NCBI GenBank assembly: GCA_013365365.1
Contig: JABVXU010000019.1
Span: 333,636-397,635, forward strand
Reading direction: 5' to 3'
DNA from: Cruorifilaria tuberocauda
Taxonomy: Eukaryota > Nematoda > Chromadorea > Rhabditida > Onchocercidae
Length of the DNA: 64,000 bases
Part shown: positions 27,551-42,100 of the stretch, piece by piece
How positions within the stretch are numbered: position 1 is the first letter of the stretch
Layout: each line of letters begins with the position of its first letter
Notes under the pieces: model-generated
What the model was told of the DNA's origin: nothing
The model's input: only the letters and a program-made list of their open reading frames with translations
The model's database searches: none
Made by a program: the position numbers and the translations under genes

Positions 27551-29512
27551 TTATTTCTTCTTTCCAGCTGGTGCCGCAGCTTTTTGAGCCGCCTTTGTCA
27601 CCTTTCCAGCACCACCTTCCGTTTTTTCAACACCTTTGATAACACCAACCGCTACCGTTTGTCGCATATCACGCACGGCAAATCGTCCAAGTGGTGGATA
27701 TTCGGTGAAAGTTTCGACGCACAACGGCTTAGTTGGAATCAAATCAATAATGCCAGCATCGCCCGATTTCAGGAACTGCAATAGGTGTACGGTTAAATGA
27801 AATTTCATATTCAGTTAAGGGGAGAAAAAAGCTTTCTAATCGTAACCAACAATCTAAATATCAGACTTACTTTCGGATTATCTTCCACCTTCTTACCGGA
27901 TCGCCTGTCGACCTTCTCTTTCAGTTCGGCGAATTTACAAGCAATATGGGCTGTATGACAATCAAGAACTGGAGTATATCCTGCGGCAATCTGGCCGGGG
28001 TGATTCATGATAATGACCTAAAGTTTTATATGATTGAAGATAAAGTATTTGTGTGATGGCATTTCGCATAAAGTACACATACGGATTTATTTACCTGAGC
28101 AGTAAACTGCTTAGTTTCCTTAGCAGGATCGTTCTTGGAATCAGATGCAACCGAACCACGGCGAATTTCTTTGATTGACACGTTCTTGACATTAAAACCA
28201 ACATTATCTCCAGGAAGTGCTTCTTGTAAAGCTTCATGATGCATCTCAACTGATTTTACTTCTGTCGTAATGTTCTGCGGTGCAAATGTTACTACCATAC
28301 CTGGTTTCAGGATACCAGTTTCAACGCGACCGACAGGTACTGTTCCAATACCTGAAATAATAGAGCTCAGGAATAAAGTAATCTTTAAACAACTTTCAGC
28401 GATATAAGTAGAAGAATCACTCGAATCGTTGGTATTTCAAAATACCAATAATAAAAAGCACACCTCCAATCTTGTAAACATCCTGTAAAGGCAATCTCAG
28501 AGGTTTGTCCGTAGGTCTAGAGGGTGGTACCACAGCATCCAAAGCTTCTAGAAGTGTCTTGCCCGAAGCATTCCCTTCTTTCCTTTCAACTGTCCATCCT
28601 TTGAACCATGGCATATTTGGAGACGGTTCCAACATATTGTCGCCATTGAAACCTGAGATCGGGACAAAAGCAACAGCTTTTGGATTGTAACCGATTTTTT
28701 TGATGTAGTTAGAAACCTCATTGGTGACCTGAAATACCGATATACCATAAACATAAATCTCCGACAACTGCGAAGTTTTAACTCAATCACTTGTGATTTC
28801 ACGATCAATTTACTCTTAGACGAAAAACCTTAACCTCATTGAATCGAGTTTCCGAAAAAGGTGGTTCAGTGGAATCCATCTTATTGCATGCAACGATCAG
28901 TTGTTTCACTCCAAGTGTCTGAGCTAGCAACGCATGCTCCCGCGTTTGACCATTTTTCGAGATACCAGCTTCAAATTCACCAGTACCACAAGCGACTACC
29001 AAGACAGCACAATCGGCTTGCGATGTCCCTAAAATACGAAGATTTGTTATACAGCTGAAAATTTCATTATATACATACCCATTCCACTTACCTCCATTCA
29101 ACAGCTGGTAGTGATACCAAACAATACCAAAAACCTGAAGAATTTCGACAATAGATACAACAAATACGAATAAAATTGAAAAATTTGTAGCAAACATACC
29201 AGTAATCATGTTCTTGATGAAGTCACGATGTCCTGGTGCATCAATAATAGTGACATAATATTTTGGGGTTTCGAATTTCCATAAGGCGATATCAATAGTA
29301 ATACCACGCTCACGCTCAGCCTTCAACTTGTCCAGCACCCAGGCATATTTGAATGAACCTTTGCCCATCTCTTGAGCTTCTTTTTCGAATTTTTCAATGG
29401 TACGTTTATCGATACCACCGCATTTGTATATTAAATGACCGGTCGTCGTCGATTTACCCGAATCGACATGTCCGATGACGACAATATTGATATGAGTCTT
29501 TTCCTTTCCCAT
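27551..29512 (-). CDS. EEF1A: Translation elongation factor 1-alpha
   Basis: Predicted 466-residue GTPase that delivers aminoacyl-tRNA to the ribosome A site in the cytoplasm. Exons in minus order: 29200-29512, 28835-29028, 28464-28728, 28095-28351, 27871-28017 and 27551-27775, all phases consistent. G1 P-loop GHVDSGKS is at residues 14-21, G3 DAPGH at about 91-95 and G4 NKMD at about 153-156. Domain 2 runs from [22 protein letters not shown] and domain 3 from [18 protein letters not shown]. The C-terminus is the usual lysine-rich tail (APAGKKK). The start is fixed by the [17 protein letters not shown] opening. Length matches the family (about 460-466). No damaged residues are seen, so it should be functional and strongly expressed. 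Confidence 0.98.
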
Positions 29513-30560
29513 TGTATGTTCAAGAACTTCCGAAGTAACGTTACGTCACGAGTTGACAACAAGTACACAAAAACGAGACACTGAAATCCGGCTGCTAAAT
29601 TACTAACTCTTAGAATTGATAACAGCCATGGATGAAAGTCCACTACATGACGTGCTTACGTGACATCACATAAAACCTAGACTACCTATACTTCATAATG
29701 TCCAATGAACGAATGCAAGCCGACATGCCATCGGAACAACCTCCTCTGGCCTAAAATGCGCCATTACACACAACACCATGAAACGACCACGTCCCGCACT
29801 GACAACCCAGCAAGCACTGACAAACGCGCCGAGATACCATGTCTTCTCTGTACAGAGAGACAGACAGACAGGCATACACAAGCTGACGGGAGCAAAGTTA
29901 CGGAGAGTAGGCAGTACAGCATTAGAGAGAAGACAGATACAGAAGTCAAAATAATATGCACATGCAGAGTAGATAGATGTGCAAGAGACAACGACACTGC
30001 AGTTGACCAGAGTATACAAGAATATGAAAGTGAGTCGAGGAACGAATATATCAGAAATGAGAATGAGATGAGAGCAGGCACAGAGAGTAAGCAGTGCACA
30101 GCATCATTATCGATCTATTACCCAATCAAGGTGGCCTAAATTTCCTCCCTTTCCCCTGATTTGACGGACCTCGTGAAATACTGCATCGCATGTTCTTGCA
30201 CCTCGAAGCAGGTAGGGTTCACATCTACCTAGGTTACATGATCATGTGACATTGTGACGACGATCATGACCACTTCTTCCTTAAAGATGATATCGTCGGT
30301 GAAGAAAATGAAGAGTAATGCTAGCGAACCTATAAAAGGAAGAAACCGGTATGCATGAATATTAAGTGTGAGGGAAACTTCACTTCACATATGCAGATGT
30401 CAGGCACACGCACATGCTTCATATACGCACACATGCGCACGTTTCATCCCCATAACGTTCCAACTACAATTTTTCTCCTGGCGTAACAATTCATCAAGAA
30501 ATCATTGTTGCAGTAACAAATGCTCTAGCTTCATATTATCCACCAAATAGCAAATAAAAA
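29513..30560. promoter_or_regulatory. Presumed EF1-alpha upstream region, compositionally unusual
   Basis: The kilobase upstream of EF1-alpha is richer in G+C than the surrounding DNA, and its plus strand is skewed to purines (repeated GACAGACAG, GAGAG and GTACAG words at 29850-30100). A perfect palindrome ACATGATCATGT lies near 30236-30247, and alternating CACACGCACATGC/ACGCACACATGCGC words at about 30400-30440. A TATAAAAGG box sits on the opposite strand at 30331-30339. Open frames here on both strands (29705-30139 plus, 29764-30099 minus) follow the skewed composition and are not called. The promoter role is inferred from position only. Confidence 0.4.
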
Positions 30561-33500
30561 GCAGGATGTTTGAATTGGTATCGATTCAACACACGTCAGA
30601 ATAAAAGCCTAAAATAATACGTCTCAATAATACGGAGTAATGAGGAATGAAGAATTTGTGGGTTACTTGCTGTCGTTTAATCTATAATTTTATTTCCAAC
30701 CGGGATTATCCTATACAACTTGCCGGTCCTCCGGAGTCGTCACTAGTGACAGCTCAAAAATATGAGAAGCAAATAGGGAGACGTATGAGAGACGTATGTT
30801 ATGCTTGTCAAGTATTCTTACCTAAACATTAAACAAAAGCGGAAAACAAAGCACGATGGAGCTGACACTACCTCAGAGCTTAACCTCAGAGAATGAAATG
30901 TTGGGCAGATGGTAAACAACTCACTGACCTCAGTGAAAACATTCCCGCTTCAAAACCATCATCTTATTGTGCCTGCTACTTCCTAACTTTTCCTATAATA
31001 ATAAAGATCTATCAAATTTAAAAAAAAATTTAAATAGGATCATAATTCGACTGTCTTAAAATTGCAGTGCTACGAATTTGTTAGTCATAGTTAGCATTTC
31101 GAAATCCTGAAGAACAAGTACCAATTTAGATTGCAAATTGCAGTGAATAGACTAGAACTGATCCATTGGAATTTTTTTTTAATTAGAGATGAGAATTCAT
31201 CATAGTGAAAGTTAAAGAAAAGTATTGAAACTTTATGTAAGATTCCAAAAAGGCACATCGTGTACGAAGCTCTTCACATTAAAAGAGTGGGAACATTTGG
31301 CTCGAATAAAAATCGACAAATCAAATAAGAAATCATTTGATCATTCAATATTTTTTTTAATATACAGCAATATTAGAAAATGATATTCTTGAAGAAGCGA
31401 GATGCTTAATGCAGCCCGAGATTAGCGTAAAAAAATAGTCTTCATCGTTGCTATAATCATTCAATATCTTTTTCCAAACTGCAAAACTTTCACTAAACTG
31501 GACAAAAGAAATTTTCTTTCAAACGTAAACAACACACTGATAAACAGATGGGAGAAAGAGTTGAAATCTGGGAAAAAGTCTTTAGCAATGGAAATAAAAA
31601 CGAAAACTAGGCACGAACAGAAATCTCTGCCTAAACAACAGGTGGGACGATGGTTTCATACTAACCGCACCAATGAAATCTGACTTCCATCCTCCCAGGG
31701 CTGTGTATCGGTTTGTTTAGTCAGAGTAGCGGTGAAAAACCGCACCCGCGAGGAAAGCTTGACCCCAATATTGATTCGGTATAAACACTTGACCGCAATA
31801 ATTTGGATTTCGAACAGTCTGTAGAATTTTCTCTCGGAAAAGGAAGATCAGCGTCATAGCATGAATTGGTAATGTAAATTCAAAATTACAATCAAATTAT
31901 TCAAATTCTGTTTATTTCCCTTGTTCCTAAGGAAAGTCTTTAACAGATTTTTCTTTACAGATTAGGAAATTAAAAAGCTGATATCCTTTCTCTCTGTACT
32001 CGCTCTTTTGTTATTGCCATGAGGATTAATCTACTTGACCCTTATGCGAACAATAACATTTGCCAAGTGCTTGCTTTCCGCTTTTTCTGGCGATTAAGAT
32101 GATTGGTTCCGATACGAAGAAATACTTTAAAAATTGAAGTACCCTACAGAAGATTTAGACAAAATCATTATCTTTGATCTTATCGAAAAGTCCCATAAGT
32201 CTTGGCGCTGTTATGGCAATTTGATTTCAATAATTTAACCTTTATGAATCAACAGCATCCACAACTCACCCAATGTTAGCAAAAATGGCAAGCAATTCAG
32301 ATTCCTTCTTGGATTTTCTGGTAGGACATAAGTCATAGCTTAGGACACATGCAGTTTTGGTATGCATTTGAATTTGATGTATAATTTGGTCGAAGTGAAA
32401 TAAATTTTTGTAATACTGTTCGATATTTGTTGGGAAATTTGGAAATCGTGTCTGAATCGAGCTCCAAAGTTCGATTCATCTAAATTCCTTAATTTCAGGA
32501 AAAGTTTCGAAAAGAGATGAATTTTAAAAGCAAGTGAATTCAAATTTAAAAGAGTCAGGATCGATTTCCATTTTAAATAATACTTTCTGCAGTCTGAACT
32601 AATAGCTTACAGAGACAAATTTTTGGACCACTTGTTTTTTTTGAAGGACTTGCTTGTTAGAATTTGGATCGATTTTATGTGAAGCGCCAAACAAAATGCT
32701 TTCATTTTTAGTAAAACTTTCCTTTGTAAAGAAGCATTTTCAGTTATTTATTTATCTACCTATTTTTCTGATAATTCGATAACATTCATGATAAGTGATA
32801 AAAACATCATAATTGGAAAATGGTGGTGATAACAGTTTGGATTTTATCTTAATGATAAACAAAACTTGTGTTACTTTTTAGGATGACTAGATTTTTCTGC
32901 ATCCCTACTATGTATAATCCTTTAGTCTTTCTTAAATAGTTTTAGCAAAGATCATCATCTTTGAGCAGCATCTTTTTTGGGAAGAATATTTAAAATATAT
33001 TCGCCACTTGCATTTCTGAATTTGCCATGAACTACATCGGTTTTTGCATAACTGCATATCTTCTAATCCGTCATATGACTAATAATGCATGCATAATGCA
33101 TAATTCCTAAACAAGCGCTGCTTATTCGAAATATCAGTGATATAATGTAATTACATCTCGAATAAAATTTGGCCGAAAAAAAGGAAAGTGACCCATAAAC
33201 TTGATTCAGTCGTTGATTACGCTGTTGATAATGGTTTTTTCTCATGAAGTATCTCTAACAACGTGCTTATTTAAATCATTTAAAAGTTCCAAAAAAGAAA
33301 AAATTCATTTTTTCTATTTTTTCTTTTTTAAAATTTATTCTTTTAAAAATGTGCGAAATTTTGAATATGTTTGTAGCAAAAATTTCCTGATTTCAAATGC
33401 GACAATTTAACAGCAAATACAACGAAATATTTTTTCAAGTTAGGTAATTTTCACTTAATTGGATCCTTGCATTTATGTAGGAGATTATTTTCAAGGTAAA

Positions 33501-36126
33501 GGCAAGGAAGTAAATAAAGTAAATGAAACTCATTAGCATAATTTTTAACTTAACTTTACCTATTAATTCTTTTACCACTTTAAGGAAAACAGAATGAAAA
33601 GAGAATACTTAACAGTCTGAATAGATATTTTCTTGAAATCATAAAGGTGATTATATTTTCCGGGAAATTGATCATAGCTTTAACCGATTCACCTTCGAAT
33701 ACATTTATCTCATTATCATATACCTATGAAAAATACTTTGAAAGCTTTGTCAAAGAATGAAATATAATGAGAGAAAATCAGATTAAACATTTTGGCTTCT
33801 TTTTTCAATCTTTCAGATGAACTCTATGTTTCTCTTCGATTTCTCGGAAAAATTCGAAATAGAAGTTGAAATAAAACTGTATTCAATTAATCCGAGCTCA
33901 CATTAGTATGACAAGTTTCAGATTTTACTTTCGAATTAATTTAATAGTCCTGAAAGTTCCCATGTGAGGCATCACAGCGCTCATTTGTTGCGCAAATGAG
34001 TCGAATACGTACACCACTTGGGACAGTGAGTGAATTTCAAATTTTTAACCATCCAGGAAAAGTTGTGAAAACTTTTTCAAATTTATCTATTACATTTTTA
34101 ATAAAATATTGCCAAATAGGCTTAGAATTAAAGTCATTTTACTTTTTCTAAAATTCATTAATCACTAACAAGTTCACTCTCTGAATTTTTTCCCCATATT
34201 ATATCTTGCGGCATTTTTTAATTATAATTGACAATGAATAGTGTGAAGTACTTATTTTAAATTGGTTTTGATACAATAATACGTTTAGAAATCAGAAAGC
34301 TTAGACTGCCTATCTAATGGTAATCATTAGTGAATCGTCCTTCTTCCATCCTTTTTGCATTCCTTCACGGTTGAAAATATGAATTCGAATTGATCGGTTG
34401 TAAAGTAGATGTTTTACATCATCGTATTAGCTAATGGAAGCTCAGATGAAATCATGAATATCTTCTCAATCTTCAATCACTTTTTTATTCGAAATTGATG
34501 AAATATCAAAAACGAGATATTGACTTGTTGATAAGCATCATGAACTTCATATGAAGGAAGCATTTTAAGGACAATTACGAAAGTTTGAATCTTTTTCGAC
34601 GATTTGTTTTGCTTCCAATTAAGTTAACTTTCTGATTAGATCGCCACTCTCTTTCATTTCTGGTAAAAACAAAGGTTTGAAAGAAGTAATGGAATTAGAC
34701 AGAAATTGGCAATTGGTGGAATTGATCAATTCTTGAAAAAATGACAAACTGAATAAGATTAAGAATTATAAATATATAATAGGAATACGAATACGAAACT
34801 GAATGGGAATTATGAAAGTGGAATTGATATACTGAACGATAATTGCTAATTAAATAGGAAGCTTCGATTTATCAATGAACTGATAATTTATTTCCAACTA
34901 CAGCATACTTTCCTCCACGTAAACAAGATGTCTGTGACGTTCTTTGCAATGACGCAATCTAAATAATACCAAAGACATATGTGTAGCCCTTAGAGGAAAG
35001 GATAAATAACTTTCTTAACTGATGAATGCAGTCTTAAAAATTCATCAACAGCTGAGTGAGAAATTGGGAATATCGGGAATAATTTTGTCCTCGGCCATCT
35101 TGTCCGGAATAATGGCCAACATTAAGTTTATCCCAATAATGAACTACAAGACATTGCCGCTCTAATCACTTCCCAATAATATCAGATTCCTTTCAAATAA
35201 TCATTTTCTGTTTGAAAACATACATTTTTTCTTCTACATTATTGCTTTTCCGCCCAGAAATGCCAAAAGGTTTTTGTAATCTCATTAAAAAAATATTTCG
35301 TTGAAATTATAAAAATTCAAAACTGGGACGTATATATCAAAATTTATTGCTCAAAAATTCAAAATTCAGGTCCGATAGAAATTTCTAATTTATATATTTT
35401 TAACTTATGTAACTGTAACTTATTTTGATTGATTATCTTTCAGTTTATTTTTTTTTTGTTTTTCTTTCTTTTAAATTTTAAAAGAAAATTTTTTCCTCTA
35501 TAATATTTGACTAGCCTAACTTTTGTCTTGAAGTTTGTTTTTGATTAACTAAGACTTACACTCTTCTTCATTCCGCTATCGAAATAATTCTATTTCGTGT
35601 TGAATTTTTCTCTTAACAGATAAAGTAAATTATATCATTTCTTTATAATTTTTCGCTATGAGTAAAGCAAGAAGAAAAATCTAACTAATATTAGTAGTCC
35701 TATTTTGATCTTCCAATATTAATAAGTTAAAAATTCTCATCTTAATTAATAAAATATCTAAATAAGCAATAATAACTTACAAGATAAAACTATGAAATGA
35801 GTAATTGTTCGAAAGCTCGAAATTGATTTGAAAAAGTTAGTGTTGTTAATGACTAATTTATTGAAAAAAAAAATTAAATGTTAATTGAAATGTTTCGAAA
35901 AGATTATAATAGAGAAACGAGGAAATAGAAAGAGGAAGGAAGAGATGAGTGTTATTATTGGCCAATTACTTTTATGGACAAACATTTCATACATTTTACA
36001 ACTGTTAGGACAATATCTGTAACAATTAGTAGTATTACTCTTGCATTACTTCTCTTTTCTTTCTGTATTACTTGAAATAATCTATAACTTTATATTAATT
36101 TGTTACAGTAAAAAACCATAATTTTT
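30561..36126. other. Gene-poor region, 5.6 kb
   Basis: No exon chain, tRNA, rRNA or recognisable repeat family found on either strand. Apart from a GC-richer patch at about 31650-31790, it is AT-rich with scattered A/T runs. Part of it is probably the upstream control region of the receptor gene starting at 36127. Confidence 0.5.
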
Positions 36127-39100
36127 ATGGGCTATACTTATTTATTCATTAATTGTGTCGTATTGTTTCGATTAGCTTCGTATTCCAACACAGTGGTTCA
36201 CCATTCATCAGATAATCATTTCAAATGGTTATCACCATTCGATGATCGAAATAGGTTAACAATATTATGTACTGAGGATAACCGACAAATAATTATGCAT
36301 CGTTCTGGAGTATCATTGGTATGTATTTTATCAACTAATTGATAAATTATAATAAATTACTCAGTGTCTAAAGCAAAAAAAAAAGTTGAGAAGAATAGAA
36401 TTATAGAAAAATGATAAAGTTTTGAAATTGCTAAAAGTTATTAATATCATAGCTAATTAACAAGAGGGATAAAATTTTCGTTAAATCAGTAATCTTTTCA
36501 GTCGTTTCATCTATACAGCAATATTTTGTATACTATTAGTTAAATTAATAATATATCTAAAAGTCTTTAAATCCATTTCAAATATCATTTTCTTCGAAAA
36601 GATTTTTTCAAAAGATTATAGTTTAAAATAATTTTTTTTGAATTATGCAGTTTTTGCAGCTTTACCGTTTATTTCGGCACAATGCATTATGTTGGCCTGA
36701 AATTGAACGATACGTACCATCACGTTATATTGCTTTAGTTTGGTTTATGCAAGCGCTACAATATTGTGAAGTGAATCATGTTTTAAAATGGCAGAAATCT
36801 AGAATTCACTATGTTCAAACATTTCAAATATTAATTACACGAGCTGCCTTTGCTCTGGTACATACATTATTGATTGATTAACTGAAAATTTAGATGAAAA
36901 AAGTTAGAAAGCAATTATGAATAAGAAAGAAAAGAAAACAATGAAAAACTGCTATGAAACTGTTATGGACTATTATGAAAACTGTTATGAAAAGCAATCA
37001 AAAACTTGAACAATATTAAGTTAGTATATATAGTTAAATCAATTTCAAATAAAAATTTCTTCATAGAACGAAAGTTTTTTAAAAAAATTGAAATTATTTT
37101 TTTTGCAAGAAATTTTACTTATTCTCAAAGAAAATTCTGACGTATTTATCAATTTTGAGCAGTTTTTCAAAGTGGAATTTTCTCAAGATGAGAATATTTT
37201 ACAACCAAATAGTTAATTTAAAATTCATCATCCTTTCTTCTTCAGGTATGTCAGCATACTAATGATATAAGCCTTTACGGGCTAATAAAATACGCAGATT
37301 TGTTTAGAATGCTTTTCGAGGATAATAATACAGATCGCAGGTAACAATTGAGCTTAAAAATCATCAATCATCAATTAAATTTAATGAATAACTGGTGGCA
37401 GGAGTAATCGTGTATTTGCAAAGTTATGCTTATTACTTGATATCATTTATAATTTATCTGGATATATAATTTATTTGGAAGCAATTGTAATGATTATTAT
37501 ATCTTTTCTATTTCTGTAATCTGATTATCTTTCTCATTATTACCAATATGTCTTTCCTAGTTAACATTCATTATATTTTTTTTATTGCTGTTTCATATAA
37601 TCTTATGGAACTTGATAATGACAATCATTGATGATAAATGATAAGAAAGATTTCAACTAAAGGTTCAACTATTTAAAGCATCATTTGTCAACAAATACAA
37701 AATACAAGTAAAGATTTATTTCGACGTTGCCTTGTGAATAAACCAGATGATAAACGGATTCTTCTTGATAAGGTATTTATTTCAATTTCTTCATAATTTC
37801 ATTTCTAATTGATATTTAGCAATAACATAATTTTAATCTCTTCATTTACGCCAAAGTAAAGGTTATTTGGCTCAAAACTGAATGAAGCTAAATTTGAAGA
37901 AATTTCAGATATGTTCTGGAAATTCAATGATACGACTGATTAGAATGAATACATTTTTCCAACGTTTTGCGAGAAGTTGCCACACTTTGCACGATTTTTC
38001 CATAAATATACAACCAAATTATTCATCATTTGGTGAAGCGCTTTCCAATGATAAACATTTTGTGAATTTATTGAGGTTAAGATTATAAATTTTCTCATCT
38101 TTAATGAAATTAATTAAATAAAAAGTAAGTAATCGAATTGGTCCAATATGCTTAGATATCAGTATGAAGTATTCACAAAAAAATCATATATTTAATATCA
38201 ACTTTATATTATGCGTATTTTTCCAGCAATTATATCATATCAACAATTAATAGTGACAGTCGATTGTTGGATATTGTTGTGAAGACGCGCTTCCATCTTC
38301 AACTTTTCAGCATTACCGCTGTTAAATTACGTCATCAACTTGACGCAATTAGCATGTTAGCATTACTTTTCAGCATTACCGCTGAAAGCATTAGCTTTTA
38401 AGTAATTAGAAATTATTTACTCGTCAACTTCAACATTTTTCAAAAATAATTCAGAAGCTAATAATTCTTTACTTTTTCTTTTAAAATTTCATCTTTTGTT
38501 CAAAAAATTTTTACCTTTGATTTCATTATTACTCACTGCATAAAATAATATCTATACAGAAAAGAAAGATGCAAAAAATATGAGAAAACAATTATTATTG
38601 ATTATTGTATAAAAAATTTAGTAAGAAATTGTTCTTTGAAGTTGAAGATTCTAGAAATTTGAACTTATCTTCGATAATTAAAAATCATTTATTTTTTTTA
38701 AAGGTTTAGAAATTGATAAAATTATTCAATTAGATGTGCTAAACAGCGAGAAAAGCAGCAATTAATTTTGGATAACTATGAAGATGACGATAACAACAAT
38801 ATCAGTAGCAGTAGGAATAATTTTGTTTATGATAATGACGAGAATGATAATGATAAATTCAATCATTGTTCGTATGAAATTATTCATTCACACACGAATT
38901 TGTTCATTCATACACGAGCAGGTACAGAAATTAGGTAATCATTTATCGATATTTAAAATAAATTGTAGTTGTTTTTTTTGAGCATATATTTTAATGTTAA
39001 CAAAATATTAAAAGATGATAATATCAATTATATATAATCAATTATTGATGATACTGACCAATTATTATAATAATATTGGTCGGTTGGTAAGAAATGATAA

Positions 39101-42100
39101 AACTATTCAAAAAAAAATTCTTTAATAATTTTAATTCTTCTAAAATAAAATTACCTGACTGTTATATCGATATATAACAAATGTTAATTAATCTATTACT
39201 AATCAGCTAATGTTAACAAACATATTTAAATGATCATTTTAAAAAATGACATGAATTTTAAATCTGAAATTGAAATGTTTATTACAGAAATATAGCTTGG
39301 TTTGCTGAAATCGGTCTTTACATCGAAACATTTCTTTCATTATTGGTACTAATTGTTACTTTAACTCTATTATTGTTACTGTGGAAAACACATAAACATT
39401 TATCAACAGCAATGCTGCTATTCACATTTAATATTGTTTTTTCAAATTCCTTATTTATCATATCGTTTATTTTTTTACTTTCACAAGCTATCGGAGATAA
39501 TTCATATCGAGCACTGGATTATGCGGTATTGTCTTTTTCTCAATTATTTTTGGAAAAAATGTAAAAAATAATAGATAATTTCTTCAATCATCTGCGAGAA
39601 AAAACAATAATATTAGAGAGGACGATAAAAGATAGAAAGAAACTAAAAACGAATAAAAGGGAAATAATGTGAATGGTTTCAACATTATTGTTATTTCAGT
39701 TATTTTTTAATTATTTTTTTTTCAATTAGATTAAACTATGAAATTTGTATTAAAAGAAGGCTTTAAATGATAGTTGTTTTTAAATTTCCGTTATTAAACA
39801 TTTTATGTTTTAAAAAACTTTAGAGAAAACAAAATATATTCGATATGAATTTTGATCTTTCAAATTAAAATTTTTATCAAAAAAGAATAGATAAATCTTA
39901 TGTTTTTTCTTGATCATAAGAAATCATCCATTATCCATGAATTTTAGATGTTATGCAAAGATAGTATATTTGCACTTCATGAAGTTAGATCAATCTTTGA
40001 TGAATGCTTTCTGATTTTATTAAAATACTAGCAGAGAAAGTTCTTTTTCCTAAATACGAAAAGTTAGAAAAAATGAGGAAAAGTTATTGAAGTGAAATTG
40101 AAGAAGAAATAATTTCAGCCTAACTCAGAAATCCAGCATTAAAGTGATAGTGAATGAAGCTTCTCATTATAGTTCGCTTTCTTTATTTGGTAATCAGGAA
40201 ATTTTTTTTAGAATTTTAATGAGGCTCTTCCAGCGTCATTATTCATAACTGAAAGATTAAATGCAAATTTGTTTAAAACAAATAAATTTATTCAACAGAT
40301 AATTCAAGAAACGTTTTATTCATTAGCACAAAATGGTTCCCTTCTCGGTCTTACTAATTTACTTGTTCTTGTATTGGTATGTTTCCTTCTTATAATTTCA
40401 GAAGAATAAATTTTACGAAATGTGATTAACAAGAGTTTGTTTATTTCTAAACATTATTCTTTTAGAAATTCCTACTGTAGAATATGATAATGTCATTCTT
40501 AACAATGATCGTAGTATTAAAAATGATAAAAATTGTAATTTTTAGAAAATTTTTTTCAATTCCAATACCATCATACGATGATCACAATTGTGATGATAAT
40601 TATAGTAGAAATTGAATTATAAATATTATCACTGTAAAATTATAATAACGGTAAACAGCAATAACGGTCATTAAGGTAGTTATCAATCATTCAATGGCTG
40701 GTAAATCAATACGTTTATCACGGAAGTGTGTAATTTCAATTTTTTCACTTGTTTGGGTATTTCTATTTATTACACATCTTCTATTCTCCTCTCTTCAGCT
40801 TGCAGCAATTCATTTTATCGGACAGATATTTAATGCTTTGGGACCTCACCAACAAGAAGTTCAGTGTACCAAAATAAGGTTCAATTCTTGAGTTGAACAG
40901 TGAAATTCAAGTTTGATAATTATAATGATAGAATATCACTTATCATCATTGCGCAAACTGCCTTGAATATGCTGTAACTAATCAAAAAATATTAATCTTT
41001 AGCTTAGAAACGGCGCGAGATAATTTGTTCGAACCTTAATTCATTATTAAAACTAATTGTATTATCGAAACAATTCAAATAATGATCATGCGATGAATTC
41101 TGATCCTCAAAAAAAGGACTGATAAAATTTTACATATTAGTTTCAGTTTGACACTTGCTGACTACAATAGTTTTGGTAATCTCTGTGATCGAACTCTGCC
41201 ATTCCACAATTTCGGCGTTTATTTGTTGCATGGTCATACACTTTTCACGTTAACTTTCCTAGCAATAGCATTGGTAATATTTATTATGACAGTTTTTTAT
41301 CATCGTAACGTACGTCGGCAAAACAATGTACTGAGTGGAGAAACACGGTTAATTTTGTATTAAATTTTTTCAACAAAACATTCTTAGTAGGGTCTTAAAT
41401 TCCTTCTTTTTTTGCATTTGCTAATTTTACATGTCAAACGTTTATTAATGTAAAGTTATTGATGACAGTTCAAGAAAAAAAATGAAGGAAGAGGTCTTTT
41501 CCCTTTTTCTTAAAATGAAAATCTGATTCAAAATTCGATTCTCTATTTCATTTCATATTTTTATTTAAAAAAAGTGTAAATAACACTTTATTTGTAAAAA
41601 GATCAAAATAATCAAGGAGTAATTTAGTGAATGCAAACCACAGCGACGTCGAGAATTGCTCTTCAATACCCTTCTCTTATCCATTTGCGCTTATTTTGTT
41701 TCACTTATCGGACAGTCATTTGTTGAAATAGCTGTTTTTTGGGCGGAAAATCGTGAAGATGCCACGGAATGGGCCCGGTGGTTTCAACTGGCGAGAATTG
41801 CGGCATTCGTTGACCCTCTCTTCAATCCGGTACTAGTAGCCTTGAGGATACCAGCTATGAATGCTAAGGTATTGGTTGATTGATACTAGGGGAGTTTTCT
41901 TTTCCAAATAAAGTCAAATTATTCGATGCTTCTAATTAAAATGATTTTAATTTAAATTTTATTAGAAATTAATTTAAAAACGAGAAATACTGAATTGCTT
42001 TTGATTAACTTAATTATCAAGTACTTTTCTTTCTTGTCTCTCTTTATGTCATTTTCTTTATCCCTTTTTCTTCTCAATTTTTTTAATTTGTTAATTTTAA

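Noticed and set aside
29705..30139. 144-codon open frame upstream of EF1-alpha
   Set aside because: Follows a purine-rich compositional skew (an equally long frame exists on the opposite strand) and has no recognisable features.
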